A stretch of 64,000 nt of DNA from DASXKD01 sp963734725 (GTDB lineage: Bacteria; Actinomycetota; Actinomycetes; Streptosporangiales; Streptosporangiaceae): contig CAVTIX010000010.1 of NCBI GenBank assembly GCA_963734725.1, forward strand, positions 62,001 to 126,000, in the 5' to 3' direction. The notes under the pieces are model-generated. The model did not search any database and was not told the origin of the DNA. It saw only the letters and a program-made list of their open reading frames with translations. The position numbers were made by a program, and so were the translations under genes. Shown in pieces: positions 43,329 through 52,300 of this stretch (within the stretch, counting starts at the first letter, position 1; every line of letters begins with the position of its first letter).

Positions 43329-43560
43329 CCCGCGAGGCCGCTGGAGGCCGATCCGAAGCGAAGGCTAAGCGAAGGCTAAGCGAACGATTGCAGGGGCCGG
43401 GCTGGCCCGACTTGGGGCCTACTCGGCGGGAGCCGGTGGCATCATTGAAGGCTGGCGGTAATAGCGGCGTACGGTGACATATTGCCGGTAATGTGATGAT
43501 TCTCCGTTGGGTGGGTGGGCCGCCTGGGCTGCGGCCACGGGGAAAGAAGCTGAGAGGCTA

Positions 43561-44013
43561 ATGCGCTTCATCGCCTTGCTTGTCTGGTTCATCACTGCCC
43601 TGTGGGGCCTCTACATGCTGGCCGTGTGGCTGATCGAGAACGACGCCACCCGGCAGGACAAGGCGGCTAGCCGACTGCCGTTGCCGGTGATCTTGTCGCA
43701 CGTCACGCTCGCGGTGTCGGGGCTGGTGGTGTGGGTCCTTTACCTGCTCATCGACCGGAGCGAGCTGGCCTGGGCAGCCGTGGGGATCCTGGTAGCCATC
43801 GCCTTGCTCGGATTCACCATGTTCGCCCGGTGGATCCCCGTCTACCGCACGCCGGTCGCCGTCGGCGGCCCGCTGGACGGGATGTTCCCGGTCAAAGAGA
43901 TGCCAGCGGAGGGGAACTTCCCGCTGGTCATCGTCTTGGCGCACGGGGCGTTCGCGGTCTCGACGCTGGTGCTGGTGGTGCTCACCGCGCTCGGCGTCGG
44001 CGGCGGGACCTGA
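43561..44013 (+). CDS. Four-helix membrane protein of unknown function
   Basis: The 150-residue protein has four hydrophobic segments: FIALLVWFITALWGLYMLAV near the start, ILSHVTLAVSGLVVWVLYLL, AAVGILVAIALLGFTMFARW and the C-terminal VIVLAHGAFAVSTLVLVVLT. The histidines in segments two and four (SHVTL, AHGAF) recall haem- or quinone-binding membrane proteins, but no family was recognised. ATG 43561 follows GAGAGGCTA; the frame is open to 43507. The preceding 232-base gap holds only a short tandem of AAGGCTAAGCG-type sequence (about 43360-43385). Confidence 0.6.
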   Translation: MRFIALLVWFITALWGLYMLAVWLIENDATRQDKAASRLPLPVILSHVTLAVSGLVVWVLYLLIDRSELAWAAVGILVAIALLGFTMFARWIPVYRTPVAVGGPLDGMFPVKEMPAEGNFPLVIVLAHGAFAVSTLVLVVLTALGVGGGT

Positions 44014-44148
44014 CGAGCGGTTGGCCGGCGCGTCTCCGCCCAGGCGCCGCGATCGCGAAGATCTGACCCGAGGCACATGTCGCAGACCGCGAAACGCCGC
44101 TAGCCTCGACTCGACAGCTCTGCGGCACGGCGCGACAGGGAGTTGCCT

Positions 44149-44610
44149 ATGGAAACGGAGACGCCAGCCGAGGTCGATCAGGCAATGATGGACGTGGCGC
44201 TGGCCGAGGCCAGGGCAAGCCTCGCCGTCGGTGGCGTGCCGGTGGGAGCGGCGCTGGCCGCGGGAGGGCGCCTGATCGCATCCGGGCACAACGAACGGGT
44301 CCAGTCGGCTGACCCGATCGCCCATGGCGAGATGTCCTGCCTGCGCAACGCCGGAAGGCAGGCCTCTTACCTCGGCATGACGGTCTACACCACGCTCTCC
44401 CCGTGCCAGATGTGCACCGGGGCGATTCTGCTGTTCCAGATACCGAGGGTGGTCGTCGGCGAGGCCACCACCTTCGCCGGAGACCTGGAATTCCTCAGGA
44501 GGCACGGAGTCACGGTGATGCTGGCCGACGACGAGCGTTGCAAGGCGGTCATGCGGGAATTCCAGGAGCGGTACCCCCAAGTGTGGAGCGAGGATATCGG
44601 CGGGCGCTAA
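44149..44610 (+). CDS. Nucleoside/cytosine deaminase (yeast FCY1-like)
   Basis: The 153-residue zinc deaminase has HGE at 59-61 (zinc His and catalytic Glu) and PCQMC at 85-89 (zinc cysteines). The C-terminal region (VVVGEATTFAGDLEFLRRHG) resembles fungal-type cytosine deaminase. It would deaminate cytosine or a related base in salvage. ATG 44149 has AGGGAG seven bases upstream; the in-frame TTG at 44143 is not needed. It is followed 14 bases later by a sigma factor, perhaps only by chance. Confidence 0.85.
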   Translation: METETPAEVDQAMMDVALAEARASLAVGGVPVGAALAAGGRLIASGHNERVQSADPIAHGEMSCLRNAGRQASYLGMTVYTTLSPCQMCTGAILLFQIPRVVVGEATTFAGDLEFLRRHGVTVMLADDERCKAVMREFQERYPQVWSEDIGGR

Positions 44611-44624
44611 GGACACCCGGCGCT

Positions 44625-45179
44625 GTGATAAATGAGGAGTTCGCGAGCCTGCTGGCGGCCGCGCAGGGCGGCAGCGAGCCGGCTTTCTCCCGGCTGTGGC
44701 GGGATGTCAACCCGGCCCTGCTCCGCTATCTGCGAGTGATCGCGCGGGGCGCCGAGGAGGACCTCGCGGCGGAGACCTGGGTCCAGGTTGTCCGGGGCCT
44801 GCGGTCGTTCCGGGGCGACGAGCAGGCGTGGCGTGCATGGCTGTTCACCACGGCCCGCCGCCGGGCGATCGATCTGGCCAGGCATCGCTCGCGCCGCCCG
44901 GAAGCGCCGCTGGACGACGCAGCCGTGGCGCAGCTGCCCAGGACGGAGGATTCCGCCGAGGCCGCGCTGGAGCACCTCAGCACGGCCGCCGCGATCGCAC
45001 TGGTGTCCGGGCTGCCGCAGTTGCAGGCCGAGGTGATCCTGCTGCGGGTCGTCGGGGGGCTCGACACCGAGTCGGTGGCACGGCTGCTGAAGAAGAGCCC
45101 CGGCGCGGTCCGGGTGGCCGCGCACCGGGGGCTGCGCCGGCTCGCTCAGCTCACGGCCGACACGGGTGTAACGCTGTGA
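44625..45179 (+). CDS. ECF RNA polymerase sigma factor
   Basis: The 184-residue protein has sigma-2 (FSRLWRDVNPALLRYLRVIA, EEDLAAETWVQVVRGL, WLFTTARRRAIDLARHRSRR) and sigma-4 (VSGLPQLQAEVILLRVVGGL, ESVARLLKKSPGAVRVAAHR). GTG 44625 starts it; the frame continues far upstream antisense to nothing but out of frame with the deaminase, so that extension is rejected. The TGA overlaps the next gene's GTG (GTGA), giving coupled synthesis with a membrane protein likely to be its anti-sigma. Confidence 0.87.
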   Translation: MINEEFASLLAAAQGGSEPAFSRLWRDVNPALLRYLRVIARGAEEDLAAETWVQVVRGLRSFRGDEQAWRAWLFTTARRRAIDLARHRSRRPEAPLDDAAVAQLPRTEDSAEAALEHLSTAAAIALVSGLPQLQAEVILLRVVGGLDTESVARLLKKSPGAVRVAAHRGLRRLAQLTADTGVTL

Positions 45180-46054
45180 CCGGTACCGGCGTTCCGAATG
45201 GTGATATGCCGAACATCCCGCAATCGCCGCCCCAGGACGGGTCCGCCGTGACGGACAGCGACCTGGCGGCGCTGCTTGCCGGGCAACGGGATGTCGCGCC
45301 CGAGCTGCAGCCGGTAGCGGATGTCCTGGCCGCGCTGAGCGCCGAGCCCAGCCTGGGGGAACTGGCCGGTGGGGCCAGCGCCCTGGCCGAGTTCCGGCGC
45401 CGGGCTGGCGTGCCGGTGCCGCGGCGGCATGCCCGTCGCAGCACGGTCAGGCTGACCTCACGGCTCAGCGCGAAGGCCGCGGCGGGCGCCGCAGCCGCAA
45501 CCCTGGTCCTGGGCGGGGCCGCGACCGCCGCGTTCGCGAATATGCTCCCGGCGCCGATCCAGCGGCTCGCCCACGATGTCATCGGCGCGCCCGACGCGCC
45601 GCCAGCGCTGCAGCCCGGCCCTGCGCGCGGCAAGCCGACGGCGCCCGGGCAGCTCGCATCCCACGGGACGCCCAAGTCAGGCGCCAAAGCGCACAGCCCG
45701 AGCCGGCATCCAAACCGGCATGGCGACAGGCAGCGGGGCGCCGGCCAGGGCCAGCAGGGCAAGGGCGAAGGCCAGCAGGGCAAAGGCCAGGGCCAGCAAG
45801 GCAAGGGCCAAGGCCAGTCAGGCGCCGGCCGCCAAGGGCAGCCGGGGGCTGGTCAACCGGGGCAGCCCGGCGCCGGCCAGGGCCGGCAGGGCAATGGCTT
45901 GGGAGACCCGCACGCCAGGGGCCAGCACGGGGATCCACACTTCCTAGGGCAGCAGGGTGACCCGCACCCACAGGCAACGCCGATAGCGCACCATGCCTGG
46001 CCTGCCGGGCACAGGCCAGCCCCTGCCCGGCACAGGCCAGCCATGGATACCTAA
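45176..46054 (+). CDS. Anti-sigma-like membrane protein with Gln/Gly repeat tail
   Basis: The 292-residue product has a cytoplasmic part (about 1-95, SDLAALLAGQRDVAPELQPV, with no zinc HXXXCXXC motif), one membrane helix (about 101-122, AAAGAAAATLVLGGAATAAFA) and an extracytoplasmic tail. The tail starts with PAPIQRLAHDVIGAPDAPPA and then becomes repeats of GQGQQGK and GQPGAGQ units, ending with His/Pro-rich sequence. Coupling to the sigma gene suggests regulation of that factor. The short segment after the membrane (LPAPIQRLAHDVIGAP) is shared by many actinobacterial proteins next to such sigma factors, by my recollection. Confidence 0.7.
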   Translation: MTGTGVPNGDMPNIPQSPPQDGSAVTDSDLAALLAGQRDVAPELQPVADVLAALSAEPSLGELAGGASALAEFRRRAGVPVPRRHARRSTVRLTSRLSAKAAAGAAAATLVLGGAATAAFANMLPAPIQRLAHDVIGAPDAPPALQPGPARGKPTAPGQLASHGTPKSGAKAHSPSRHPNRHGDRQRGAGQGQQGKGEGQQGKGQGQQGKGQGQSGAGRQGQPGAGQPGQPGAGQGRQGNGLGDPHARGQHGDPHFLGQQGDPHPQATPIAHHAWPAGHRPAPARHRPAMDT

Positions 46055-46141
46055 ATATCAGGCTCCGTCCCACGCCCAGGGTGCGGTGTGGCGGCGGCGC
46101 GGTGGGCCGGGTGGCAGGCCTAGCTATCCCCGGCCCACCGC

Positions 46142-47167
46142 TCAACTCTTGGCAGCAAGCGCGCGCTCGAAATCGACCGCGGTCGTGTTCGCGCCGCTGA
46201 TCACAACGGCGACGGTCTCACCGGGCGCGGGCTGGCAGCGCCCGGACACCAGGGCGGCGAGGGCGGCGCAGCCGCCCGGTTCGGCCACGACGCGCAGCGC
46301 ATCCCACAGCAGTTCCTGGGTGCGGATGATCGCGTTGTCGTCCACCAAAAGCGCCTGGGCCGCGTTCTGCGCCAGGACGGCGAAGGTCAGTTCGCCCACC
46401 CGGCGCGGCGCCAGCGAATCCACCGCCACGCTGCCGGCCTCGGCGTCTACCGGCCGGCCCGCCCGCATCGCCGCGGTGAGGGTCGGCGCGCCTTCCGGCT
46501 CGACCCCGATCACCTGCGCCTGGCCGGCGTACCAGGCGGCCACCCCGGCGAGCAGGCCGCCGCCGCCCACACTGGCCAGGACCTTGGCGGCGCCGGGCGC
46601 CTGGGCGGCCAGTTCCATGCCGAGCGTGCCCGCCCCGAGCATGGTTTCGGCCTGGTCGTAGGCGTGGACCGGCAGCGCGCCAGAACTGGCCGTCCACTCC
46701 TGGCTGGCGGCCAGGGCATCGGAGTAGGTGGCGCCGGCCACGACCAGGTCCGCGCCGTACCCACGGATCCGGGCGATCTTGGCCGGGGAGGAGACATGCG
46801 GGACGTAGATGCGTGCGGGGATGCCCAGGGCCCGGGCCGCGAAGGCGACCGCCGCGCCGTGGTTGCCGCCTGACGCGGCCACCACGCCGGCCGCTGGCAT
46901 GTCGCGGAGCAGCAGGTTGGCGAAGGCGCCGCGGGCCTTGAAGGCGCCGGCGTGCTGGAGCTGCTCCAGCTTGAGCACCAGGGGCCCGGGTGGCAGCCCG
47001 AAGTCCGCCCGGTCAACCGTGATCGCTGGGGTGTGCCGCACGTAAGGGCGGATCAGCGGTTCCACCGTGCGGATTCCATGGCGGTTGACCACCGTCCCCA
47101 CGTTGGCCGCGGTGATCTCGCGGTGCGGGGCGGACGGCGCCTGACCGGTGGTGTGCGGGGTGCTCAT
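46142..47167 (-). CDS. PLP-dependent threonine/serine dehydratase family enzyme
   Basis: It belongs to the fold-type II PLP family that deaminates threonine or serine. The 341-residue protein has the PLP lysine in HAGAFKARGAFANLL (Lys about 76), the phosphate/asparagine loop ASGGNHGAAVAFAARAL and the glycine-rich SVGGGGLLAGVAAW. There is no regulatory ACT domain, so it is of the catabolic or racemase-like sort. ATG 47167 is chosen (MSTPHTTGQ) over 47203. It is convergent with the anti-sigma-like gene and divergent from the PH-domain gene. Confidence 0.87.
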   Translation of the reverse strand: MSTPHTTGQAPSAPHREITAANVGTVVNRHGIRTVEPLIRPYVRHTPAITVDRADFGLPPGPLVLKLEQLQHAGAFKARGAFANLLLRDMPAAGVVAASGGNHGAAVAFAARALGIPARIYVPHVSSPAKIARIRGYGADLVVAGATYSDALAASQEWTASSGALPVHAYDQAETMLGAGTLGMELAAQAPGAAKVLASVGGGGLLAGVAAWYAGQAQVIGVEPEGAPTLTAAMRAGRPVDAEAGSVAVDSLAPRRVGELTFAVLAQNAAQALLVDDNAIIRTQELLWDALRVVAEPGGCAALAALVSGRCQPAPGETVAVVISGANTTAVDFERALAAKS

Positions 47168-47235
47168 GCGCTCAGCCAAGCAGCCACCCGCCGACAGCGG
47201 CAAGCCGGTTGCCCGGCGCGGGGTACCGTGTGGCC

Positions 47236-47715
47236 ATGCCCGGTTCGCCAGATCACGAGGTGAGGTGCCCCTCGCCGCGCCTGTGGCGGATGCGCTGCGC
47301 CGAAGTGATCGCGGCCGGCGCCGCGGTGGCGGTCGTCGCGGGCGCGGCGGCCGGGCTGACGCTCGGGACAGTGGCTGCGGTGATCGCGGTGGCCGTGGTG
47401 ATCGCCGGCTCGCTGGCGGCGCTCTGGTTCGCGCGCAACCGGTTCCGTTCCTGGGTCTACCAGGAACGGGACGAGGACCTCATCGTCGAGCGCGGGGTGC
47501 TGATCCGCCGGCTGTCCGTGGTCCCCTACGGGCGGATGCAGTTCGTCAACGTCAGCGCGGGCCCCGTCGACCGGGTGTTTCGGCTGGCCACGGTGAAACT
47601 GCACACGGCGGCCGCGGCCAGCGACGCCCGCATCCCCGGCCTGGAGCGCGACGAGGCAGCGCGGTTGCGGGACCGCCTGGCCGCCCTGGGCGAGGCCAAG
47701 GCCGCAGGCCTGTGA
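47236..47715 (+). CDS. PH-domain (bPH2) membrane protein
   Basis: The 159-residue protein has two close membrane helices (about 22-64, AAGAAVAVVAGAAAGLTLG and VIAVAVVIAGSLAALWFA) followed by a bacterial PH domain with YQERDEDLIVERGVLIRR and VVPYGRMQFVNVSAGPVDRVF. This is the YdbS/DUF304 type usually paired with a larger protein containing further copies. Here the next gene, 250 bases on, is that larger partner. ATG 47236 was chosen. Function of these pairs is not firmly known; some confer resistance to membrane-active agents. Confidence 0.85.
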   Translation: MPGSPDHEVRCPSPRLWRMRCAEVIAAGAAVAVVAGAAAGLTLGTVAAVIAVAVVIAGSLAALWFARNRFRSWVYQERDEDLIVERGVLIRRLSVVPYGRMQFVNVSAGPVDRVFRLATVKLHTAAAASDARIPGLERDEAARLRDRLAALGEAKAAGL

Positions 47716-47730
47716 GGGATTCGGAGCGAG

Positions 47731-47965
47731 GCACGCCGCAGCCGCCGGACTTCGAGGGAAGTAGCGGGCCGAGGCCACCTGGTGTTGAGAGGGGTGGCGC
47801 GCCGCAGCCGCCGGGCCGAACGCCGCATGGCCACTACGGCCTTGCGGCGTCCCGGCGCCGAGACTCTGCTAGCCCGGGGGACACCCCCGAACCCCCAACG
47901 TGCCTCCCGAAGCCAGCGACCTGCTTGCTAGCGCGCCTCCGGCACGACGTCCCGCGAGGGAGGCC
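47731..47965 (+). repeat. Interspersed RBS-bearing repeat, copy D (extended, PH-gene gap)
   Basis: The left part duplicates the repeat's beginning (GCACGCCGCAGCCGCCGG at 47731 and GCGCGCCGCAGCCGCCGG at about 47799). Then come CCGAACGCCGCATGG, a divergent middle with GGCGTCCCGGCGCCGAG, the CCTCCCGAAGCCAGCGA block and the CGCCTCCGGCACGACGTCCC block also found in copy B. It ends GCGAGGGAGGCC right before ATG 47966. It fills the gap between the two PH genes. Confidence 0.75.
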
Positions 47966-49369
47966 ATGAACGATGGCTGGCGGCGGCTGCATCCGCTGTC
48001 GCCGCTGGTGCGCTCCGGCCGGGCGGTGCTCGCGGTGCTGGCCCTGGCCGGGCTGTCCTCCTCGGGAGTCATCGGCAACGGCGCCGGGACCCGCTGGTGG
48101 GACCTGGCGCTGGTAGTGCTGGTCGCGGGCGGAGCGGTCGTCAACTGGCTGGTCACCCGGTGGAAGGTGGACGGGGTCACCCTGCGCATCGAGACCGGGC
48201 TGCTCCGCCGGGACTCGCGGCAACTGCCGATCGCCCGCATCCAGGCCGTCGACCTGGTGCGCCCGTTCTTCGCCCGGATGCTCGGCCTGGCCGAACTGCG
48301 CGTCCGGCTGGCCGGCTCCGGCGACGCCGACGGGCGGCTGGCCTACCTCACCGAACAGGCTGCCGAGACGCTCCGGGCCCGCCTGCTCGCGGCCCACCAT
48401 GGCCTGGATCCCGCCACCCCCGAACCGGCGGAACGCGTGGTCACCTCGGTGCCCACCGGGCGCCTGGCGGGCTCGGCGCTGCTGCCCGCCGCGCTGCTGG
48501 CCGCCGCGGCCGTCGCCGTGGGCGCGGTGACCGCCAGCCTGGTGCCCGGCGGCCTGCTTGCGATCGGCGCCCCGCTGGTGTGGTGGCTGATCATCTGCGG
48601 CACGATCGCCTGGCGGCGGGTCTCCACCCAGTACGCGTTCACCGTCGCCGTCTCCCCGGACGGCGTGCGGATCCGGCGCGGATTGCTCGGCACGGTGGCC
48701 GAGACCATCCCGGTGCCGCGGATCCAGGCGGTACGGATGATCGAGCCGCTGTTGTGGCGGCCGCTGCGCTGGCGCCGCCTCGAGGTCAACGTGGCGGGCC
48801 ACCTCGGCCGTGACCATCCGGAGGGCAGCGGGGCGGTGCGGAAGGCCCTGCTGCCGGTGGGCGGCCCAGACGAGGCGAGGCGGCTGCTGGCCATCGCGCT
48901 GCCCGCCGCGGCCAACTGGCCCGCGCTCCGCAAGCCGCCGCGGCGTGCCTGGTGGAAGGCGCCGCTGAGCTACCACTTCCTCGCGGCCGGGCATGACGGC
49001 ACGCTGGCCGTGGCCGTCGTTGGGCGGCTGCGCCGGGAGACGACCTGGGTGCCGCTGGCCAAGGCGCAGAGCGTGCGGCTGGTGCAGGGCCCGCTGCAGC
49101 GGCGCCTCGGGCTGGCCACGGTGCATCTCGATGCCGCGGGCAGGCGCGTCCGCGCCGAGTTCCGGGAACGCCGGCAGGAAGAGGCCAGGTCCCTGGTCGA
49201 TCAGCTGGCCGCGCTCAGCCGCAGCGCCCGCAGGCAGGCGTCGCTGGCGGCGGCCGGGCCGCCGGCGCTGCCCCCGGCGAGCGGCCAGGGCCCCGCGGCC
49301 CCGGCAGGCGACGCCGGTCAGGCGGCGAGCGTGGCGTCGCCGGTGAACGCGTCCCAGAGCGAGGCGTAG
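47966..49369 (+). CDS. Large PH-domain membrane protein (YdbT-like)
   Basis: The 467-residue protein has tandem modules of a membrane helix pair followed by a bPH2 domain: WKVDGVTLRIETGLLRRDSR with QLPIARIQAVDLVRPFFARMLG, a second AVSPDGVRIRRGLLGTVAET with IPVPRIQAVRMIEPLLW, and a third degenerate copy near VPLAKAQSVRLVQGPLQRRLG. It forms a pair with the gene at 47236. ATG 47966 was chosen because GAGGGAGG at the end of repeat copy D lies three bases upstream, although the frame is open to 47900 within the repeat. The 3' end overlaps the convergent ABC transporter by 52 bases. Confidence 0.87.
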   Translation: MNDGWRRLHPLSPLVRSGRAVLAVLALAGLSSSGVIGNGAGTRWWDLALVVLVAGGAVVNWLVTRWKVDGVTLRIETGLLRRDSRQLPIARIQAVDLVRPFFARMLGLAELRVRLAGSGDADGRLAYLTEQAAETLRARLLAAHHGLDPATPEPAERVVTSVPTGRLAGSALLPAALLAAAAVAVGAVTASLVPGGLLAIGAPLVWWLIICGTIAWRRVSTQYAFTVAVSPDGVRIRRGLLGTVAETIPVPRIQAVRMIEPLLWRPLRWRRLEVNVAGHLGRDHPEGSGAVRKALLPVGGPDEARRLLAIALPAAANWPALRKPPRRAWWKAPLSYHFLAAGHDGTLAVAVVGRLRRETTWVPLAKAQSVRLVQGPLQRRLGLATVHLDAAGRRVRAEFRERRQEEARSLVDQLAALSRSARRQASLAAAGPPALPPASGQGPAAPAGDAGQAASVASPVNASQSEA

Positions 49370-52300
49370 GTACCGCCCGCCGCGAGCAGCTCCTCGTGCG
49401 TCCCGGACTCAACGATCTGACCCTGATCGAGCACCACGATCCGGTCGGCGCGTGCGGCGGTGGTGAGCCGGTGCGCCACCACCAGCGTGGTCCGCGCGGC
49501 CTCCAACCGCTCGGCGGCGCGGGCCACGGCCGCCTCGCTGACCAGGTCCAGCGCGGCGGTCGCCTCGTCGAGCAGCAGGATGTCCGGATCGACCAGATAG
49601 GCACGGGCCAGCGCGATGAGCTGGCGCTGCCCGGCGGACAGGTTGCGCCCGCGCTCGGCGACCTCATGGTCGAAACCACCGGGCAGGCGGCTGATCATGT
49701 CCATTGCGCCGACGGCGCTGGCCGCCGCCCGGATGTCGGCATCGCTGGCCTCCGGCCTGCCGTAGGCGATCGCTTCGCTTACCGTGCCCGCGAACAGGAA
49801 CGCCTCCTGCGGGACCACGCCCAGCCGGTGCCGGTAGCTGGCCAGGTCCAGGTCCCGGACGTCGGCGCCGTCCACCAGGACCCGGCCGCCGGTCACGTCG
49901 TAGTACCGCGCGACCAGCTTGACCAGGGTGGACTTGCCCGCCCCGGTCTGCCCCACGAGCGCCACGGTCTCGCCGGGCGCCACGGTCAGGCTGACCCCGG
50001 CGAGGGCCTGTTTCCCGGCGCCCAGGTAGCTGAAATGGACATCCTGCAATTCGATGCGGGCCCGGCCGCGCGGGGCCGGCCGGGGATGCGCGGCCTGCGG
50101 GGTCGAGGTCGGGGTGTGCAGCAGTTCGCGGATCCGGCGCACGCCCACCGCGGCCTGCTGGTACCCGTCGAACACCTGGGAGATCTGCTGCACCGGCGAG
50201 AACAGCATGTCGATGTAGAGCAGGTAAGCGATGAGCGCACCCGCGGTCAGCGCGCCGCTGCTCATCTGGCCCGCCGCGACCAGCAGCACCAGGGCGCTGG
50301 CCAGGATGGACAGGGACTGCACGAACGGGAAGTACAGCGCGATGTAGCGCTGCGCCCGCAGCCGGGACCTGCGGTAGGCGTCGCTGCGCCCGGCGAACCG
50401 CTCCAGGTTGCGCTCCTCGCGGCGGTAGGCCTGGGAGACGCGCAGGCCGGCCACGTTCTCCTGCAGGTCGGCGTTGACCGCGCTGACCTTCTCCCGCGCG
50501 TCCTGGTAGGCCACGGACGCCTTGCTGCGGAACACCACCGTGGCCGCGATCGCCACCGGCATGATCGCCAGCACGGTCAGCCCCAGGGCCAGGTTGATGA
50601 CCAGCAGCGCGGCCATCACCCCCACGATCAGCAGCACCGAATTCACCATGGTGATGAGGCCGGTCTGCAGGAATGAGGAGAGCGCCTCCACGTCGGTGGT
50701 CATCCGGGTCATGATGCGGCCGGACAGCTCACGCTCGTAATAGTCGAGCCCGAGCCGCTGCAGGTGCGCGAAGATCTTCACGCGCAGCGTGTAGAGCAGC
50801 CGCTCGCCGGTCCGGCCCACCACGGTGGTCTGCACCGCGTTGATCACCCAGTCGGCGCCGGTGATCAGCAGCGCCGCCAGCGACACGGCCCCAATGACCG
50901 CCACCGCCCCGGTCTCTATGCCGTGGTCGATGCCGCCCCGGACCAGGGCCGGCATGGCCAGGCTGGCCAGGGCGTCCAGCCCGTCGAGCACCAGGCCCAC
51001 GGCGAACGCGATGAGGAACGGACGCAGCAGCCGGCGCAGCGTGAAGTGCGGGTCGGGCGCGCGCGCCGCGGCGGTGTCCACCCCCGGCGTCTCCGTTGCG
51101 GGCGGCAGGGCATCGACCTGGGCCAGCAGTTCCGGGGAGGCGGGTATCCCGGCGAGGAAGCTGCCCGAGGCATTGGCGCCGAGCCTGCCGGACGTGGACC
51201 TGGCCGGCGCCGGGGCCGCGGGTTCTCTGGCGGCGGCGCCCGTCACGGCCGCTGCGGGCGGGGCCACGGGTTCCCCGGCGGCCGGCCTCAGGACGGTTGC
51301 GGCGGGCCGGACCGGCGCTGCGCCGTCCGGGTCTTGCTCCGCAGGATCGTCTTGATAAAAGCCAAGCTCGCCGGCGTCGATGCCTTCCGCGTCGTCGCCC
51401 GGGCCTGCCAGCAGCAGCCGGTAGAGCGGGCAGTCCGCCAGCAACTCCTCATGGGTTCCCTCGGCGACCAGCTGGCCCTCGTCGAGCACCGCGATGCGGT
51501 CCGCGAGCCGCAGCGTGGACCGGCGGTGCGCGATCAGCAGCGTGGTCCGGCCCCGCATCACCCGGCGCAGCGTCTGGTGGATATCGGCCTCGACCCGCGG
51601 GTCCACGGCGGAGGTGGCATCGTCCAGCACCAGGATCCGGGGGTCGGTGAGCAGCGCGCGGGCCAGCGCGACCCGCTGCCGCTGGCCGCCGGACAGGGTG
51701 AGCCCCTGCTCGCCCACCACGGTGTCGTACCCCTGGGGCAGGTCGGCGATGAACTCGTGGGCCTCGGCCGCCCGGGCCGCGGCCATGACCTGCTCCCTGG
51801 TTGCGTCCGGCTGGCCGAAGGCGATGTTTTCAGCGACGCTGTCGGAGAACAGGAAGGTGTCCTCCAGCACCAGCCCGATCGCCGCGCGCAGCGAGTCCTG
51901 GGTGAGGTCCCTGACGTTGTGACCGCCGACCCTGACCTGGCCGCTGCCCACCTCGTAGAAGCGGGGGAGCAGCAGCGAGATCGTGGACTTGCCAGAGCCC
52001 GCGGTGCCGACCACAGCCAGCGTCTCGCCCGGCGCCACCCGCAGCGACAGGCCGCGCAGCACCGGCTGCGACGGCAGGTAGCCGAACCAGACGTCATCGA
52101 ACTCCACGCCCGGGGTCTGCGGCGGCAGCGCCGCGGCGCCGGGCCGGTCGGTGACCACCGGACGGGCGTCGACCACCTCGAACACCCGGATCACGCTGGC
52201 CCGGGCCTCCTGCCCCAGCGTCACGAGCATTGCCAGGGACCGGACCGGCCAGACCATCGCCATCAGGTAGGAGGAGAAGGCCAGGAACGTGCCGAGCGTG

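Noticed and set aside
47900..47965. Upstream start of the large PH-domain gene within the repeat
   Set aside because: The added residues are translated repeat sequence, and the strong GAGGGAGG fits ATG 47966.
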